The notes beneath the pieces were generated by a model. The model saw only the letters and a program-made list of their open reading frames with translations. It had not been told where the DNA came from and did not search any database. Positions 44,007 through 52,452 of a DNA stretch of 64,000 nucleotides are shown one piece after another. How positions within the stretch are numbered: the first letter of the stretch is position 1; every line of letters starts with the position of its first letter. The position numbers were made by a program, and so were the translations under genes. This stretch comes from Nocardia asteroides (GTDB lineage Bacteria > Actinomycetota > Actinomycetes > Mycobacteriales > Mycobacteriaceae), in the NCBI RefSeq assembly GCF_021183625.1, contig NZ_CP089214.1:1488001-1552000 (forward strand). Reading direction: 5' to 3'.

Positions 44007-45661
44007 TACCCCTGCTCGATCCAGGTGTCGTAGAAGACGTTGCGCGACTGCGCCTCGTATCCCACGCTGTGCACCTCCGGGGCCGCCGCTGTCACCTGGG
44101 CCGGGTTGTACACCGGGACGGTGAGCACCTGCTCCTCCAGCAGGAAGCGCTGCGCCGCCTCGGCGGCTCTGTCCCGCGCGTCCCGGTCCAGGGTGCCGCT
44201 GAGCGCGCTCAGCACCTCGATCGCCTTCGCGTGCGCGGGGTTGTCCGGGCCGAGCTTGGCGGCGTTGTTGTACTGCGGCGAGTAGGTCTGCTCCAGCACC
44301 GCGATGTCGCCGCGGCTGGTGTTGAAGGCCTGCACGTTCCACTTCTGCTGCTGGGTCGCGGCGGCGGTGTAGTCCGGGATCGGCAGCACGTTCAGCCGCA
44401 GGTCGATGCCGATCTTGCGCAGGTCCTGCTGGATCAGCTCGTAGGCGGGCTTGTTGTTCACCAGGTTGTTGATGCCGAGGAGCTGCAGCTCCAGCCGCTT
44501 GCCGTCCTTGACCCGGATGCCGTCGTCGCCCTTGCGCCAGCCGGCGTCGTCCAGGATCTGCTCGGCCCGCGTGCGGTCCTGCTTCAGCTGCGCGGAGAAG
44601 TCGGTGTAACCGGGCACCCGCTCGGAGACGACCGAGCTGGAGAGCGCGTAGCTCGGGGTGAGCACCGTCTTGGCCAGCGCGTCCCGGTTCCAGCCGAGCT
44701 TGATCGCCTGCCGGACGGCGAGCTCGTTGGTCGGGAAGAGGTCGGTCTTGAGGTCGAGCGCGATGTCGCGGCCGGGGATGAGCTGCGGCACGATCCGGTA
44801 GCCCTCGTTCGCCAGCGGTGCCTCGTCGGTGTTGTTCACGTCGAGGATGGCGTCCACCTGGCCGGCGCGCAGCGCGCCGGTGCGCACCCCCGCCTCCGGG
44901 ATGACGGCGATCTCGACGGTGTCCAGGTACGCCTCGCCGTTGTGCTTGCGGCTCGCGGGCGCCCAGTTGTACCCGGGGCGCTTCTTCAGCACGGTGCGCT
45001 GCTGGTAGATGTGCTCGGAGACGGTGAACGGGCCGGTGGTGACGATGTTCTGCGCCAGCGCCCGCTGCTCCCTCGGCAGTTGCAGCGTCGAGTGGCCGAC
45101 GATGCCGGAGAAGTAGTGCGAGAGCGCCTGGAGGAAGCCCGCGCTCGGCCGGTCGAAGATCACCTTGGCGGTGTACGGGTCGACGACCTCGGTGTTGACG
45201 TAGCCCACCCAGTACGCCGTCACCGGGACGACGCCGAGCTCCCTGTTGCCGCGCCCGAGCAGGTCGAAGTTCTCCTTCACCGAGGTGGCGTCGAACTTGC
45301 TGCCGTCGTTGAAGGTGACGTCGTCGCGCAGCCTGAAGGTGAACTGCTTCAGGGTGGGATCGATCTCCCAGGAGCGGGCGAGCCACGGCTCGATCTCGCC
45401 GGTCTCCGGGTTCTGGTAGGTCAGCTTGTCCGCGGTGTTGCTGGTGATCAGCGACTCCGGGTAGGAGCTGCCGGAGTGCGGGTCCAGGTTGGCCGGTGCG
45501 TCGAGCACCGCGAAGCGCAAGGTGCCGCCCGGCACCGGGGTGCCGCCGTCGTCGCCGGCGGCGACCCTGGTGCCCGAGGCCGCGCAGCCGCTGAGCGCGG
45601 CGGCGACGAGCGCGACGGCGGCGAGCAGCGTGCCCGCTCGCCGGAATCTGTGGGATGACAT
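44006..45661 (-). CDS. Solute-binding lipoprotein, family 5 (Dpp/Opp/Nik type)
   Basis: 551 residues from ATG 45661; 12 more codons are open upstream. Lipobox LSGC with Cys26 as lipidation site after a hydrophobic signal. Family-5 features: GGTLRFAVLDAPANLDPHSG, EPWLARSWEIDPTLKQFTFRLRDDVTFNDGS and FGNPAH-like end. It captures the substrate for the importer. Family 5 binds peptides, nickel chelates and other small molecules; with monooxygenases nearby an organosulfur ligand is plausible, nickel for urease the main alternative. Confidence 0.88.
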   Translation of the reverse strand: MSSHRFRRAGTLLAAVALVAAALSGCAASGTRVAAGDDGGTPVPGGTLRFAVLDAPANLDPHSGSSYPESLITSNTADKLTYQNPETGEIEPWLARSWEIDPTLKQFTFRLRDDVTFNDGSKFDATSVKENFDLLGRGNRELGVVPVTAYWVGYVNTEVVDPYTAKVIFDRPSAGFLQALSHYFSGIVGHSTLQLPREQRALAQNIVTTGPFTVSEHIYQQRTVLKKRPGYNWAPASRKHNGEAYLDTVEIAVIPEAGVRTGALRAGQVDAILDVNNTDEAPLANEGYRIVPQLIPGRDIALDLKTDLFPTNELAVRQAIKLGWNRDALAKTVLTPSYALSSSVVSERVPGYTDFSAQLKQDRTRAEQILDDAGWRKGDDGIRVKDGKRLELQLLGINNLVNNKPAYELIQQDLRKIGIDLRLNVLPIPDYTAAATQQQKWNVQAFNTSRGDIAVLEQTYSPQYNNAAKLGPDNPAHAKAIEVLSALSGTLDRDARDRAAEAAQRFLLEEQVLTVPVYNPAQVTAAAPEVHSVGYEAQSRNVFYDTWIEQG

Positions 45662-45809
45662 GGATGCGATGGTGCACAGCGGAAATCCGGCAAACAACCA
45701 AGCTGTTCTTCCGGATTCTTTCAGTTCCGCTGCACGATCCGTACCGGGCGTTCTGCTCAGGCTGCGGCCAATCGCTGACCGGGCGCGTTCCGGGCGCGAC
45801 GATGTCGGG

Positions 45810-46634
45810 ATGACCCAGATCGCGTCCCCGGATCAGGTGGTGGCCGAGCGCTACCGCGACCCAGCGGCCGGTGCGCCGCCGGAGTGGAACCCGGTGCTCC
45901 AGGTGCTGCACGAGCACCGCTCGGTGCGCCGCTACCTGCCCGACCCGGTGCCGGAGGACGTGCTCCGCCTGCTGGTCTCGGCCGCGCAGTCCGCGCCGAC
46001 CTCCTCCAACCTGCAGGTGTGGAGCGTGGTCGCGGTGCGCGACCCGGAGCGCAAGGCGCGGCTGGCCCGGCTCGCCGGGGACCAGGAGCAGATCCGGCAG
46101 GCGCCGCTGCTGCTGGTCTGGACCGCCGACCTGGCGCGCTTGCGCGGGCTCGCCGCCGCCCGCGAGGTCCCGCTCGACGGCGCGGACTACCTGGAGTCCA
46201 GCTACGTCGCGTTCCTCGACGCCGCGCTGGCCGCACAGAACGCGCTGGTCGCCGCGGAATCGCTGGGGCTGGGAACGGTGTACATCGGGGCCATCCGGAA
46301 CCACCCGGAGGAAGTGGCCGCCGAACTCGCGCTGCCCCCGGGCGTCTTCGCGGTGGTCGGGCTCGTGGTCGGCACCCCCGACCCGGGCGAGGGGGCCAGG
46401 GTCAAGCCGCGGCTGCCGCAGGCCGCGGTGCTGCACAGCGAGACCTACGAGCCGGCCGGGCAGAACGAGCGGATCGCCGAGTACGAGGGCCGGATCGCCG
46501 AGTTCTACGCCGAGCAGAACCTGGCGCACTCCTGGGTCGAGCGCGTCCTCACCCGGCTCGGTTCGGTCGCCGCGCTCAAGGGCCGGGACCGGCTGCGCGA
46601 CCAGCTCGCGGCGCAGGGGTTTCCGCTGTACTGA
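45810..46634 (+). CDS. NADPH-dependent nitroreductase-fold FMN oxidoreductase
   Basis: 274 residues. NfsA/FRP-like: HRSVRRYLPDPVPEDVLRLLVSAAQSAPTSSNLQVWSVVAV and the later AAESLGLGTVYIGAIRNHPEEVA and VVGLVVGTPDPGEGARVKPRLP. This class reduces nitro or flavin substrates with NADPH. As it is divergent from the importer operon, it may supply reduced FMN to the two-component monooxygenases, an inference from position. Confidence 0.82.
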   Translation: MTQIASPDQVVAERYRDPAAGAPPEWNPVLQVLHEHRSVRRYLPDPVPEDVLRLLVSAAQSAPTSSNLQVWSVVAVRDPERKARLARLAGDQEQIRQAPLLLVWTADLARLRGLAAAREVPLDGADYLESSYVAFLDAALAAQNALVAAESLGLGTVYIGAIRNHPEEVAAELALPPGVFAVVGLVVGTPDPGEGARVKPRLPQAAVLHSETYEPAGQNERIAEYEGRIAEFYAEQNLAHSWVERVLTRLGSVAALKGRDRLRDQLAAQGFPLY

Positions 46635-46650
46635 GCGGCGCGTCCGCCCG

Positions 46651-46737
46651 CGCGGGCCGCGCACACACGGGGCACGCCCGCCACGGGCGGCCCGGGCTGT
46701 AGGCCGGCGCGGGCCGCGCACACCCGGGGCACGCCCG
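46651..46737. repeat. 30-bp direct repeat, two copies 57 bases apart
   Basis: 46651-46680 and 46708-46737 differ at one base (CGCGGGCCGCGCACACMCGG core). They fill the gap between the convergent nitroreductase and FhuF-like genes; each can fold GGGC/GCCC stems and may serve as a weak transcription end. Confidence 0.75.
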
Positions 46738-46779
46738 CGACAGGCTGCCCCGGGGCCTCCCCCCGCGCAGGCCCGCGCG

Positions 46780-47565
46780 TCAGCGCACCAGGCAGCCGAT
46801 GCTGCGGCGCAGCGGAAGTCCTCGCCCCTCGAGCGCGTGCAGGAAACCGTGCCCCCGGCGCGCACCAAGCGCGGCGTCGGTCCCGGCCAGCGCCGGGACG
46901 TACGTCGCCGCCCCGGTGATGGACTCGCCCACCAGCGCCCAGAACCGCCGCGACGTCAGCCCGGCGCAGTCGCTCAGCGCATCCAGCACCAGCTCGAGCG
47001 CCGGCTCGCAGCGATGCGCCAGCCACAGGAACATGGCCTCCTCGCAGGGCAGCGCGATCGCCCCGGACTCGCGGGCGATCCGATCCCCGTCCAGCACCCG
47101 GATGGTGGTGTCGGAGATGCCCGCCCAGTCGATCCCGCCGTCGTTGTCGGTGTGGATCCAGAGGTTCTCCAGCCCGGGATCCCAGGCCCGTCCATCGGCG
47201 ACCAGCGCCGCCGTCACCCGCCCCACCACCGCGTGGATCAGCGCCGTCGCCACCACCTCGGCGGCCACCTCGCTGCTCACCATCTCCGCGGCGTGCCGCC
47301 GGTACATGACCTCGATCCGCCCCTCCCGCAGCCCGTCGGTCAGCCGCCACCACCGCCGCTTGCCCTGATCGGCCATGGCGGCGACGGCGTAGACCCGCGG
47401 GTGCTCCGGCTGCAGCGCGCGCAGCCGGCTGCCGACCCGGGCGAACGCCTGCTCGGGCCGGCGCGGGCTGCCGGGGTGCCATTGCTCGAATCCGATCTCG
47501 CCGCGCCGGACAGCCGCATTCCGAAGACCGTCGGACAGGCAACGGTCGGACATGATCTCGGTCAT
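46780..47565 (-). CDS. FhuF-like siderophore-associated protein without the 2Fe-2S cysteines
   Basis: 261 residues, ATG with a strong GAGGAGG. The tail LPLRRSIGCLVR lies where FhuF-type ferric-siderophore reductases carry RRSCCLYYR followed by a second Cys pair, but here only one Cys is left and the chain stops. The body is helical (AAEVVATALIHAVVGRVTAALV). It is divergent from the siderophore permease operon with an iron box between, so iron-controlled expression is likely. The family call is tentative; a reductase without its cluster would need another role. Confidence 0.45.
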   Translation of the reverse strand: MTEIMSDRCLSDGLRNAAVRRGEIGFEQWHPGSPRRPEQAFARVGSRLRALQPEHPRVYAVAAMADQGKRRWWRLTDGLREGRIEVMYRRHAAEMVSSEVAAEVVATALIHAVVGRVTAALVADGRAWDPGLENLWIHTDNDGGIDWAGISDTTIRVLDGDRIARESGAIALPCEEAMFLWLAHRCEPALELVLDALSDCAGLTSRRFWALVGESITGAATYVPALAGTDAALGARRGHGFLHALEGRGLPLRRSIGCLVR

Positions 47566-47626
47566 CGGACCTCCTCGGCGCGAGCCCGGTGCGAACGGGG
47601 CTCCGGTAACGGTGTGTAGCTCAAAG

Positions 47627-47645
47627 ATAGGTTAGGCTTACCAGA
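47627..47645. promoter_or_regulatory. IdeR/DtxR-like iron box
   Basis: ATAGGTTAGGCTTACCAGA matches the IdeR consensus at about 15 of 19 positions, including the central GTTAGGCT. It lies between the FhuF-like gene and the FecCD permease operon, about 60 bases from each start, and should repress both when iron is plentiful. Confidence 0.8.
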
Positions 47646-47691
47646 CTTGTCGGTAGTTGCACCACCGTTGACGCAGGAGAGAATTTTTGCC

Positions 47692-48732
47692 GTGACCGGA
47701 CTCCCCTCGCTCACACGGCGCCGCCGCACCGGCCTGCTGGTCCTGCTCGCCCTGCTCGCGGTCGCCGCGGTGGCCGGCATCGCGGTCGGCACCCGCTTCC
47801 TCGACCCGCTCACCGTGTACCGCGCGGTCCGGGACGCGCTCAGCTGCGCCGGGGGCCCGTTCAGCTGCCCGGCCGGCTCCACCGAGGCCGAGATCGTGCG
47901 CGGCCTTCGCTTCCCGCGCACGGTGCTCGCGCTCTTCGCCGGCTGCGCGCTCGGCGTCGCGGGCGCCCTGGTCCAGGGCTACACCCGCAACCCGCTGGCC
48001 GACGCCGGGCTGCTCGGGCTGAACGCGGGCGCCGCCTTCCTGGCCGCGCTCGCCGTCTACCTCTTCGCCTTCACCGCGCCGGAGCAGTACATCTGGTTCG
48101 CCTTCGCGGGCGCGCTGCTGGCCGGGCTCGCGGTCTTCGCCGTCTCGTCGGCGGGCGGGGCGAGCCCACTCACCCTGATCCTGGCAGGCGCGGCCATGAC
48201 CGCCTTCCTGCAGGCCATGACGAATGCCGTTGTCCTGCTGGACGCCACCGCGCTGGATACCTACCGCTTCTGGGTGGTCGGCACCGTGGCCGGGCGGGAC
48301 GCCGAGGTCTTCTGGCAGGTCGTCCCGTTCCTGCTGTTCGGGCTGGTCCTGGCCGCGGTCGCCGCGCCGGGGCTGAACCTGCTCAGCCTCGGCGACGACG
48401 TCGCGCGCGGCCTCGGCGTGAACGTCACCAGGAATCGCGCGCTCGGCTTCGCCGCGGTGGTGGTGCTCTGCGGCGCGGCCACCGCCGCGGTCGGGCCGAT
48501 CTCGTTCCTCGGCCTGGTGGTCCCGCACCTGGCGCGGGTCTTCACCGGGCCGGACTACCGGCTGCTGCTGCCCTGGTCCGGGCTGCTCGGCGCGCTGGTG
48601 CTGCTCACCGCCGACATCCTCGGCCGGGTGGTGGCCAGGCCGGGCGAGCTGCAGGTCGGCGTGATGCTGGCCGCGGTCGGCGCGCCCTTCTTCGTCCTGC
48701 TGGTCCGCCGCCGGAAGCTGGTGAGCCTGTGA
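47692..48732 (+). CDS. Iron-siderophore ABC permease (FecCD family), subunit 1
   Basis: 346 residues from GTG 47692, preceded by CAGGAGAG. About ten helices with family motifs LRFPRTVLALFAGCALGVAGALVQGYTRNPLADAGLLGLNAGA and GPISFLGLVVPHLARVFTGPDYR. Imports ferric-siderophore with subunit 2. No binding lipoprotein gene is in the operon. Confidence 0.92.
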   Translation: MTGLPSLTRRRRTGLLVLLALLAVAAVAGIAVGTRFLDPLTVYRAVRDALSCAGGPFSCPAGSTEAEIVRGLRFPRTVLALFAGCALGVAGALVQGYTRNPLADAGLLGLNAGAAFLAALAVYLFAFTAPEQYIWFAFAGALLAGLAVFAVSSAGGASPLTLILAGAAMTAFLQAMTNAVVLLDATALDTYRFWVVGTVAGRDAEVFWQVVPFLLFGLVLAAVAAPGLNLLSLGDDVARGLGVNVTRNRALGFAAVVVLCGAATAAVGPISFLGLVVPHLARVFTGPDYRLLLPWSGLLGALVLLTADILGRVVARPGELQVGVMLAAVGAPFFVLLVRRRKLVSL

Positions 48733-49847
48733 GCGTCTCGGCCCCGCACGACCCGAAGCTGGCGAAGGAGAACCTGCGCGCGGTGCGCAGGCCGCTGCGC
48801 ACCGCGCGCTTCTCCACCGTCCTCCGGCCCGCCCTGCTGCTCACCGTGCTGGCGCTGAGCGCACTGCTGCTCGTGCTCTTCTGCGTCGACATCGCGGTCG
48901 GCGAGACCACGCTGCCGCTGCGCCGGGTGCTCGACGTGCTGGCCGGCGGCGGCACCCGCTCGCAGCGCTTCATCGTGCTCGACTCCCGGCTGCCGCGCGC
49001 GCTCACCGCGGTGGTGGTCGGCGCCGCGCTCGGGCTCGCGGGCGCGCTCACCCAGTCGATCCTGCACAACCCGCTGGCCAGCCCGGACATCCTCGGCATC
49101 ACCTCCGGCGCCGGGCTCGGCGCGGTCGCCGTCGTGGTCGGCACCGGCGGCGCGACCGGCGGGCTGCTCGCCACGCTCGGCACCCCGCTGGCCGCGCTGG
49201 CCGGTGGGCTGCTCACCGCCGTCGCCATCTACCTGCTCGCCTGGGGCCGCAGCGCCTCCGGCGAGCGCGGCGCCACCGGGCTGCGGCTGGTGCTGATCGG
49301 CATCGGCGTCAACGCCTTCCTGCTCTCGGCGATCAGCTACCTGCTGACCCGCGCCGACCTGGAGCAGGCGACCAGGGCCCAGCTCTGGCTCACCGGCTCG
49401 GTGAGCAACACCGACACCGGCAAGCTCGTCCCGGTCGCGGTCGTCACCGCCGTGCTGCTCGTGGTCGCGGCCTGCTCCGCCCGCACCCTCGCTGCGCTGC
49501 GGATGGACGCCGAGACCACCCGCGGCCTCGGCGTCCGGATCCAGGCGCAGCAGGCGCTGCTGATCGGCATGGCGGTGCTGGCCGCGGCGATGGCGACCGC
49601 GGTGGCCGGGCCGATCGGCTTCGTCGCGCTGGCCGCGCCGCAGCTGGCCCGCAGGCTGCTGCGCACCCCGGGCGAGCCGGTGGTCGCGTCGGCGCTGCTC
49701 GGCGCGATCCTGGTGGTCGGCTCGGACATCGTCGCCCGCACCCTGATCCCGGTCGACCTGCCGGTCGGCATCGTGACGGCGGCGCTGGGCGGGCCGTTCC
49801 TGCTGTTGTTGCTCGTGCGGATGAATCGGAAGGCCACCGTCTCATGA
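48729..49847 (+). CDS. Iron-siderophore ABC permease (FecCD family), subunit 2
   Basis: 372 residues, GTG overlapping the previous stop (GTGA). Motifs RLPRALTAVVVGAALGLAGALTQSILHNPLASPDILGITSGAG and GPIGFVALAAPQLARRLL. A cytoplasmic N-terminal tail of about 35 residues precedes the first helix. Partner of subunit 1. Confidence 0.92.
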   Translation: MSVSAPHDPKLAKENLRAVRRPLRTARFSTVLRPALLLTVLALSALLLVLFCVDIAVGETTLPLRRVLDVLAGGGTRSQRFIVLDSRLPRALTAVVVGAALGLAGALTQSILHNPLASPDILGITSGAGLGAVAVVVGTGGATGGLLATLGTPLAALAGGLLTAVAIYLLAWGRSASGERGATGLRLVLIGIGVNAFLLSAISYLLTRADLEQATRAQLWLTGSVSNTDTGKLVPVAVVTAVLLVVAACSARTLAALRMDAETTRGLGVRIQAQQALLIGMAVLAAAMATAVAGPIGFVALAAPQLARRLLRTPGEPVVASALLGAILVVGSDIVARTLIPVDLPVGIVTAALGGPFLLLLLVRMNRKATVS

Positions 49848-50695
49848 CCAGCGCTGAACACCACCTCACCGCGGAGGCGGTCACCCTCGGGTACGGCGAT
49901 CGGGTGATCGTCGACGGGCTGAACCTGGAGATCGCGCCCGGCGTCGTCACCACGGTGATCGGGCCGAACGGCTGCGGCAAGTCGACGCTGCTGCGCTCGC
50001 TCGGCCGGCTGCTCCGGCCCAGCGCCGGGCAGGTCGTGCTGGACGGCAAGGCCATCTCGGCCATGCGCACGAAGGACGTCGCGCGGATCGTCGGCATGCT
50101 GCCGCAGACCCCGATCGCCCCCGAGGGGCTCACCGTCGCCGACCTGGTGGCGCGCGGGCGGCACCCGCACCAGTCCTGGATCCAGCAGTGGTCGGCGGGC
50201 GACGAGGACGCGGTCGCCACCGCGCTGGCCCAGACCGGCATCGCCGACCTGGCCGACCGCCCGCTGGACGAGCTCTCCGGCGGCCAGCGCCAGCGCGCCT
50301 GGATCTCCATGGCGCTGGCCCAGGGCACCGACATCCTGCTGCTCGACGAGCCGACCACCTACCTCGACCTCGCGCACTCGCTCGAGGTGCTCGACCTGGT
50401 CGACCGGCTGCACGACGACTTCGGCCGCACCGTCGTCATGGTGCTGCACGACCTGAACCTCGCCATCCGCTACAGCGACCGGCTGGTGGTGATGGCCGAC
50501 GGCCGGATCGTGGCGCAGGGCGCCCCGGCCGCGATCGTCACCCCCGAGCTGCTGCGCGAGGTGTTCCGGCTGGAGGCGACGGTGCTGGACGACCCGATGT
50601 CGGGGCGGCCGCTGGTCGTCCCGATCGGCGCCAGGCACGTGCACGGCAAGCCGGGCGCCGACGCTCCGGCGAAGACCGACGCGTACCCCGGGTGA
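49844..50695 (+). CDS. Iron-siderophore ABC ATPase (FecE/FepC type)
   Basis: 283 residues, ATGA overlap. Walker A GPNGCGKST, Q-loop MLPQTPIAPEGLTVADLVARGRHPHQSW (FepC signature), LSGGQRQR, Walker B LLLDEPTTYLDLAH, H-loop VLHDLNLA. Drives the two permeases. The substrate-binding lipoprotein must be encoded elsewhere. Confidence 0.95.
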   Translation: MTSAEHHLTAEAVTLGYGDRVIVDGLNLEIAPGVVTTVIGPNGCGKSTLLRSLGRLLRPSAGQVVLDGKAISAMRTKDVARIVGMLPQTPIAPEGLTVADLVARGRHPHQSWIQQWSAGDEDAVATALAQTGIADLADRPLDELSGGQRQRAWISMALAQGTDILLLDEPTTYLDLAHSLEVLDLVDRLHDDFGRTVVMVLHDLNLAIRYSDRLVVMADGRIVAQGAPAAIVTPELLREVFRLEATVLDDPMSGRPLVVPIGARHVHGKPGADAPAKTDAYPG

Positions 50696-50722
50696 TCGAT
50701 CCCACACCAGTTATTCCTTGGT

Positions 50723-50739
50723 TACGACGCCCTGTAGTA
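50723..50739. promoter_or_regulatory. Candidate BlaI operator
   Basis: TACGACG-N3-TGTAGTA is an imperfect dyad 35-51 bases before the blaI start. TGTAGTA/TACTACA is the half-site type used by BlaI regulators; the left half deviates at two positions. Autoregulation is inferred. Confidence 0.5.
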
Positions 50740-50773
50740 CGCCTTCGTGTCGTTGAGTCCCTAGAATCGAGGG

Positions 50774-51190
50774 ATGGCAGGTCTGGGTGAACTCGAAAAA
50801 GCGGTCATGGACCAGTTGTGGTCGGCCGACGAACCGCAGACGGTGCGGCAGGTGCACGAAGCCTTGGCCGCGCGTCGCGAACTCGCCTACACCACCGTGA
50901 TGACGGTGCTGCAGCGGCTCGCGAAGAAGAACCTGGTCGTGCAGCGCCGGGACGACCGGGCGCACCGGTACGCCCCGGTGCACACCAGGGACGAGCTCGT
51001 GGCCAGCCTCATGGTCGACGCGCTGCAGCAGGCCGACGCCGCGGGCAGCCGCGCCGCCGCCCTGGTGCACTTCGTCGAGCAGGTCGGGCCGGACGAGGCG
51101 GACGCGCTGCGCGAGGCGCTGGCCAAGCTCGAAGCCGCCGACCTGCCGAAGGCCGAAACCGGGAACGACAGCGCGCCGTCCCCGCAGTAG
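50774..51190 (+). CDS. blaI: BlaI/MecI family repressor
   Basis: 138 residues. Winged helix: LGELEKAVMDQLWSADEPQTVRQVHEALAARRELAYTTVMTVLQRLAKKNLV, then the wing QRRDDRAHRYAPV and a dimerisation tail. In mycobacteria BlaI (Rv1846c) represses blaC, blaR and the ATP synthase genes, and is freed by BlaR1 protease. Here it precedes the M56 peptidase gene by 62 bases, the mycobacterial order. Confidence 0.92.
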   Translation: MAGLGELEKAVMDQLWSADEPQTVRQVHEALAARRELAYTTVMTVLQRLAKKNLVVQRRDDRAHRYAPVHTRDELVASLMVDALQQADAAGSRAAALVHFVEQVGPDEADALREALAKLEAADLPKAETGNDSAPSPQ

Positions 51191-51252
51191 GCTCGACACC
51201 GGCCTCACAATGCCGTGAGCGTCCTGGTCCCACAACGCAGTGAGCTGAGTCG

Positions 51253-52191
51253 ATGAACGCAACCGCGCCGGTCTTCGCCGGTCTCGCCTTGCTTCTCGCC
51301 GGACCGGCCCCCGCCCTGCTCAGCCGGGCGAGCTGGCCCTACCGCGCGCCGCGGGCAGCCCTCGTGCTCTGGCAGGCCATCGCGCTCGCCGCGGTGCTCA
51401 GCGCCTTCGGCTCCGGGCTCGCCATCGCGAGCGAGCTGCTCGTCCCCGGCCCGGACGGCAGGCCCACCACCTCGCCCACCCGCGAGATCGACGCGCTCGG
51501 GTTCCCGCTCTGGGTCGCCTACATCACCGTCTTCGCGCTCACCCTGCTGGTCGGGGCGCGGCTCATCTGGGCCGCCGTCCGGGTCGGCGTGCACACCAGG
51601 CGCAGGCGGTCGCGGCACCGCATGCTGGTCGACCTGCTCGACCAGAGCGGCGACACCCGCAGGGCCGCCGACATCCGGGTGCTGGCCGCCACCGAGCCGA
51701 TCGCCTACTGCCTGCCCGGGCTGCGGCAGCGGGTGGTGCTCAGCGAGGGCACGCTGACCAACCTGGACGACCCGGAGATCACCGCCATCGTCAGCCACGA
51801 GCGCTCGCACCTGCGGGCCAGGCACGACCTGGTGCTCGAGGCGTTCACCGCCGTGCACGAGGCGTTCCCCCTCGTGGTGCGCAGCAAGGCCGCGCTCGGG
51901 TCGGTGAAGCTGCTCATCGAGCTGCTCGCCGACGACTCCGCGGTCAAGGTCACCGGTCCGACGCCGCTGGCCCGCGCCCTTGTCGCCTGCGCCAAATCCA
52001 CCGCGCCGCAGGGCGCGCTCGCCGCGGGCGGCCCGACCACGCTGATCCGGATCCAGCGGCTCGCGGGCCCCGGCGGCGATCCGCGGATCGCGCTCGCCGC
52101 CTACCTCGGCTCGGCCGCCATTCTCGTGGTCCCCACGCTCGCCGTGGCGGTGCCCTGGCTGGTGGAGCTGAGCCGGATCTTCCGGAGCTGA
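51253..52191 (+). CDS. M56 membrane metallopeptidase (BlaR1-like, no sensor domain)
   Basis: 312 residues with helices near residues 1-25, 35-60, 90-115 and at the C-terminus. The zinc site HERSH (HExxH) is in VSHERSHLRARHD, with the third ligand region ELLADDSAV. There is no extracellular penicillin-binding domain, as in mycobacterial Rv1845c. It should cleave BlaI after sensing an envelope signal. Confidence 0.9.
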   Translation: MNATAPVFAGLALLLAGPAPALLSRASWPYRAPRAALVLWQAIALAAVLSAFGSGLAIASELLVPGPDGRPTTSPTREIDALGFPLWVAYITVFALTLLVGARLIWAAVRVGVHTRRRRSRHRMLVDLLDQSGDTRRAADIRVLAATEPIAYCLPGLRQRVVLSEGTLTNLDDPEITAIVSHERSHLRARHDLVLEAFTAVHEAFPLVVRSKAALGSVKLLIELLADDSAVKVTGPTPLARALVACAKSTAPQGALAAGGPTTLIRIQRLAGPGGDPRIALAAYLGSAAILVVPTLAVAVPWLVELSRIFRS

Positions 52192-52452
52192 GCGAGACTC
52201 GTACCACTCGGTTCGGCTTTTCCGACCATGATCGCCTATCCTGAGGGTTCCGGCCTGTCGCCGGGCTCGGACGCGATGCTTTTCCGCTACCGGCCCCGGA
52301 CGCGCGAGCGAGCCGGGCCAGGGCCGCCGGATGGCGGTATTCCCTGCGGGCGGACCATTCCGCGATTTCTCGCGCCGGCCCGACGGGTGCGCAGCAGCAC
52401 CCCCCGCATCACGCGACGACACCGCCGCGTGCTCTTTCGTGAAAGGTTCTTC

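Noticed and set aside
40378..45661. Importer as a nickel (NikABCDE) system serving urease
   Set aside because: Possible by family, but it is linked to monooxygenases and LysR rather than urease genes, and no nickel-specific residues can be identified; kept only as an alternative.
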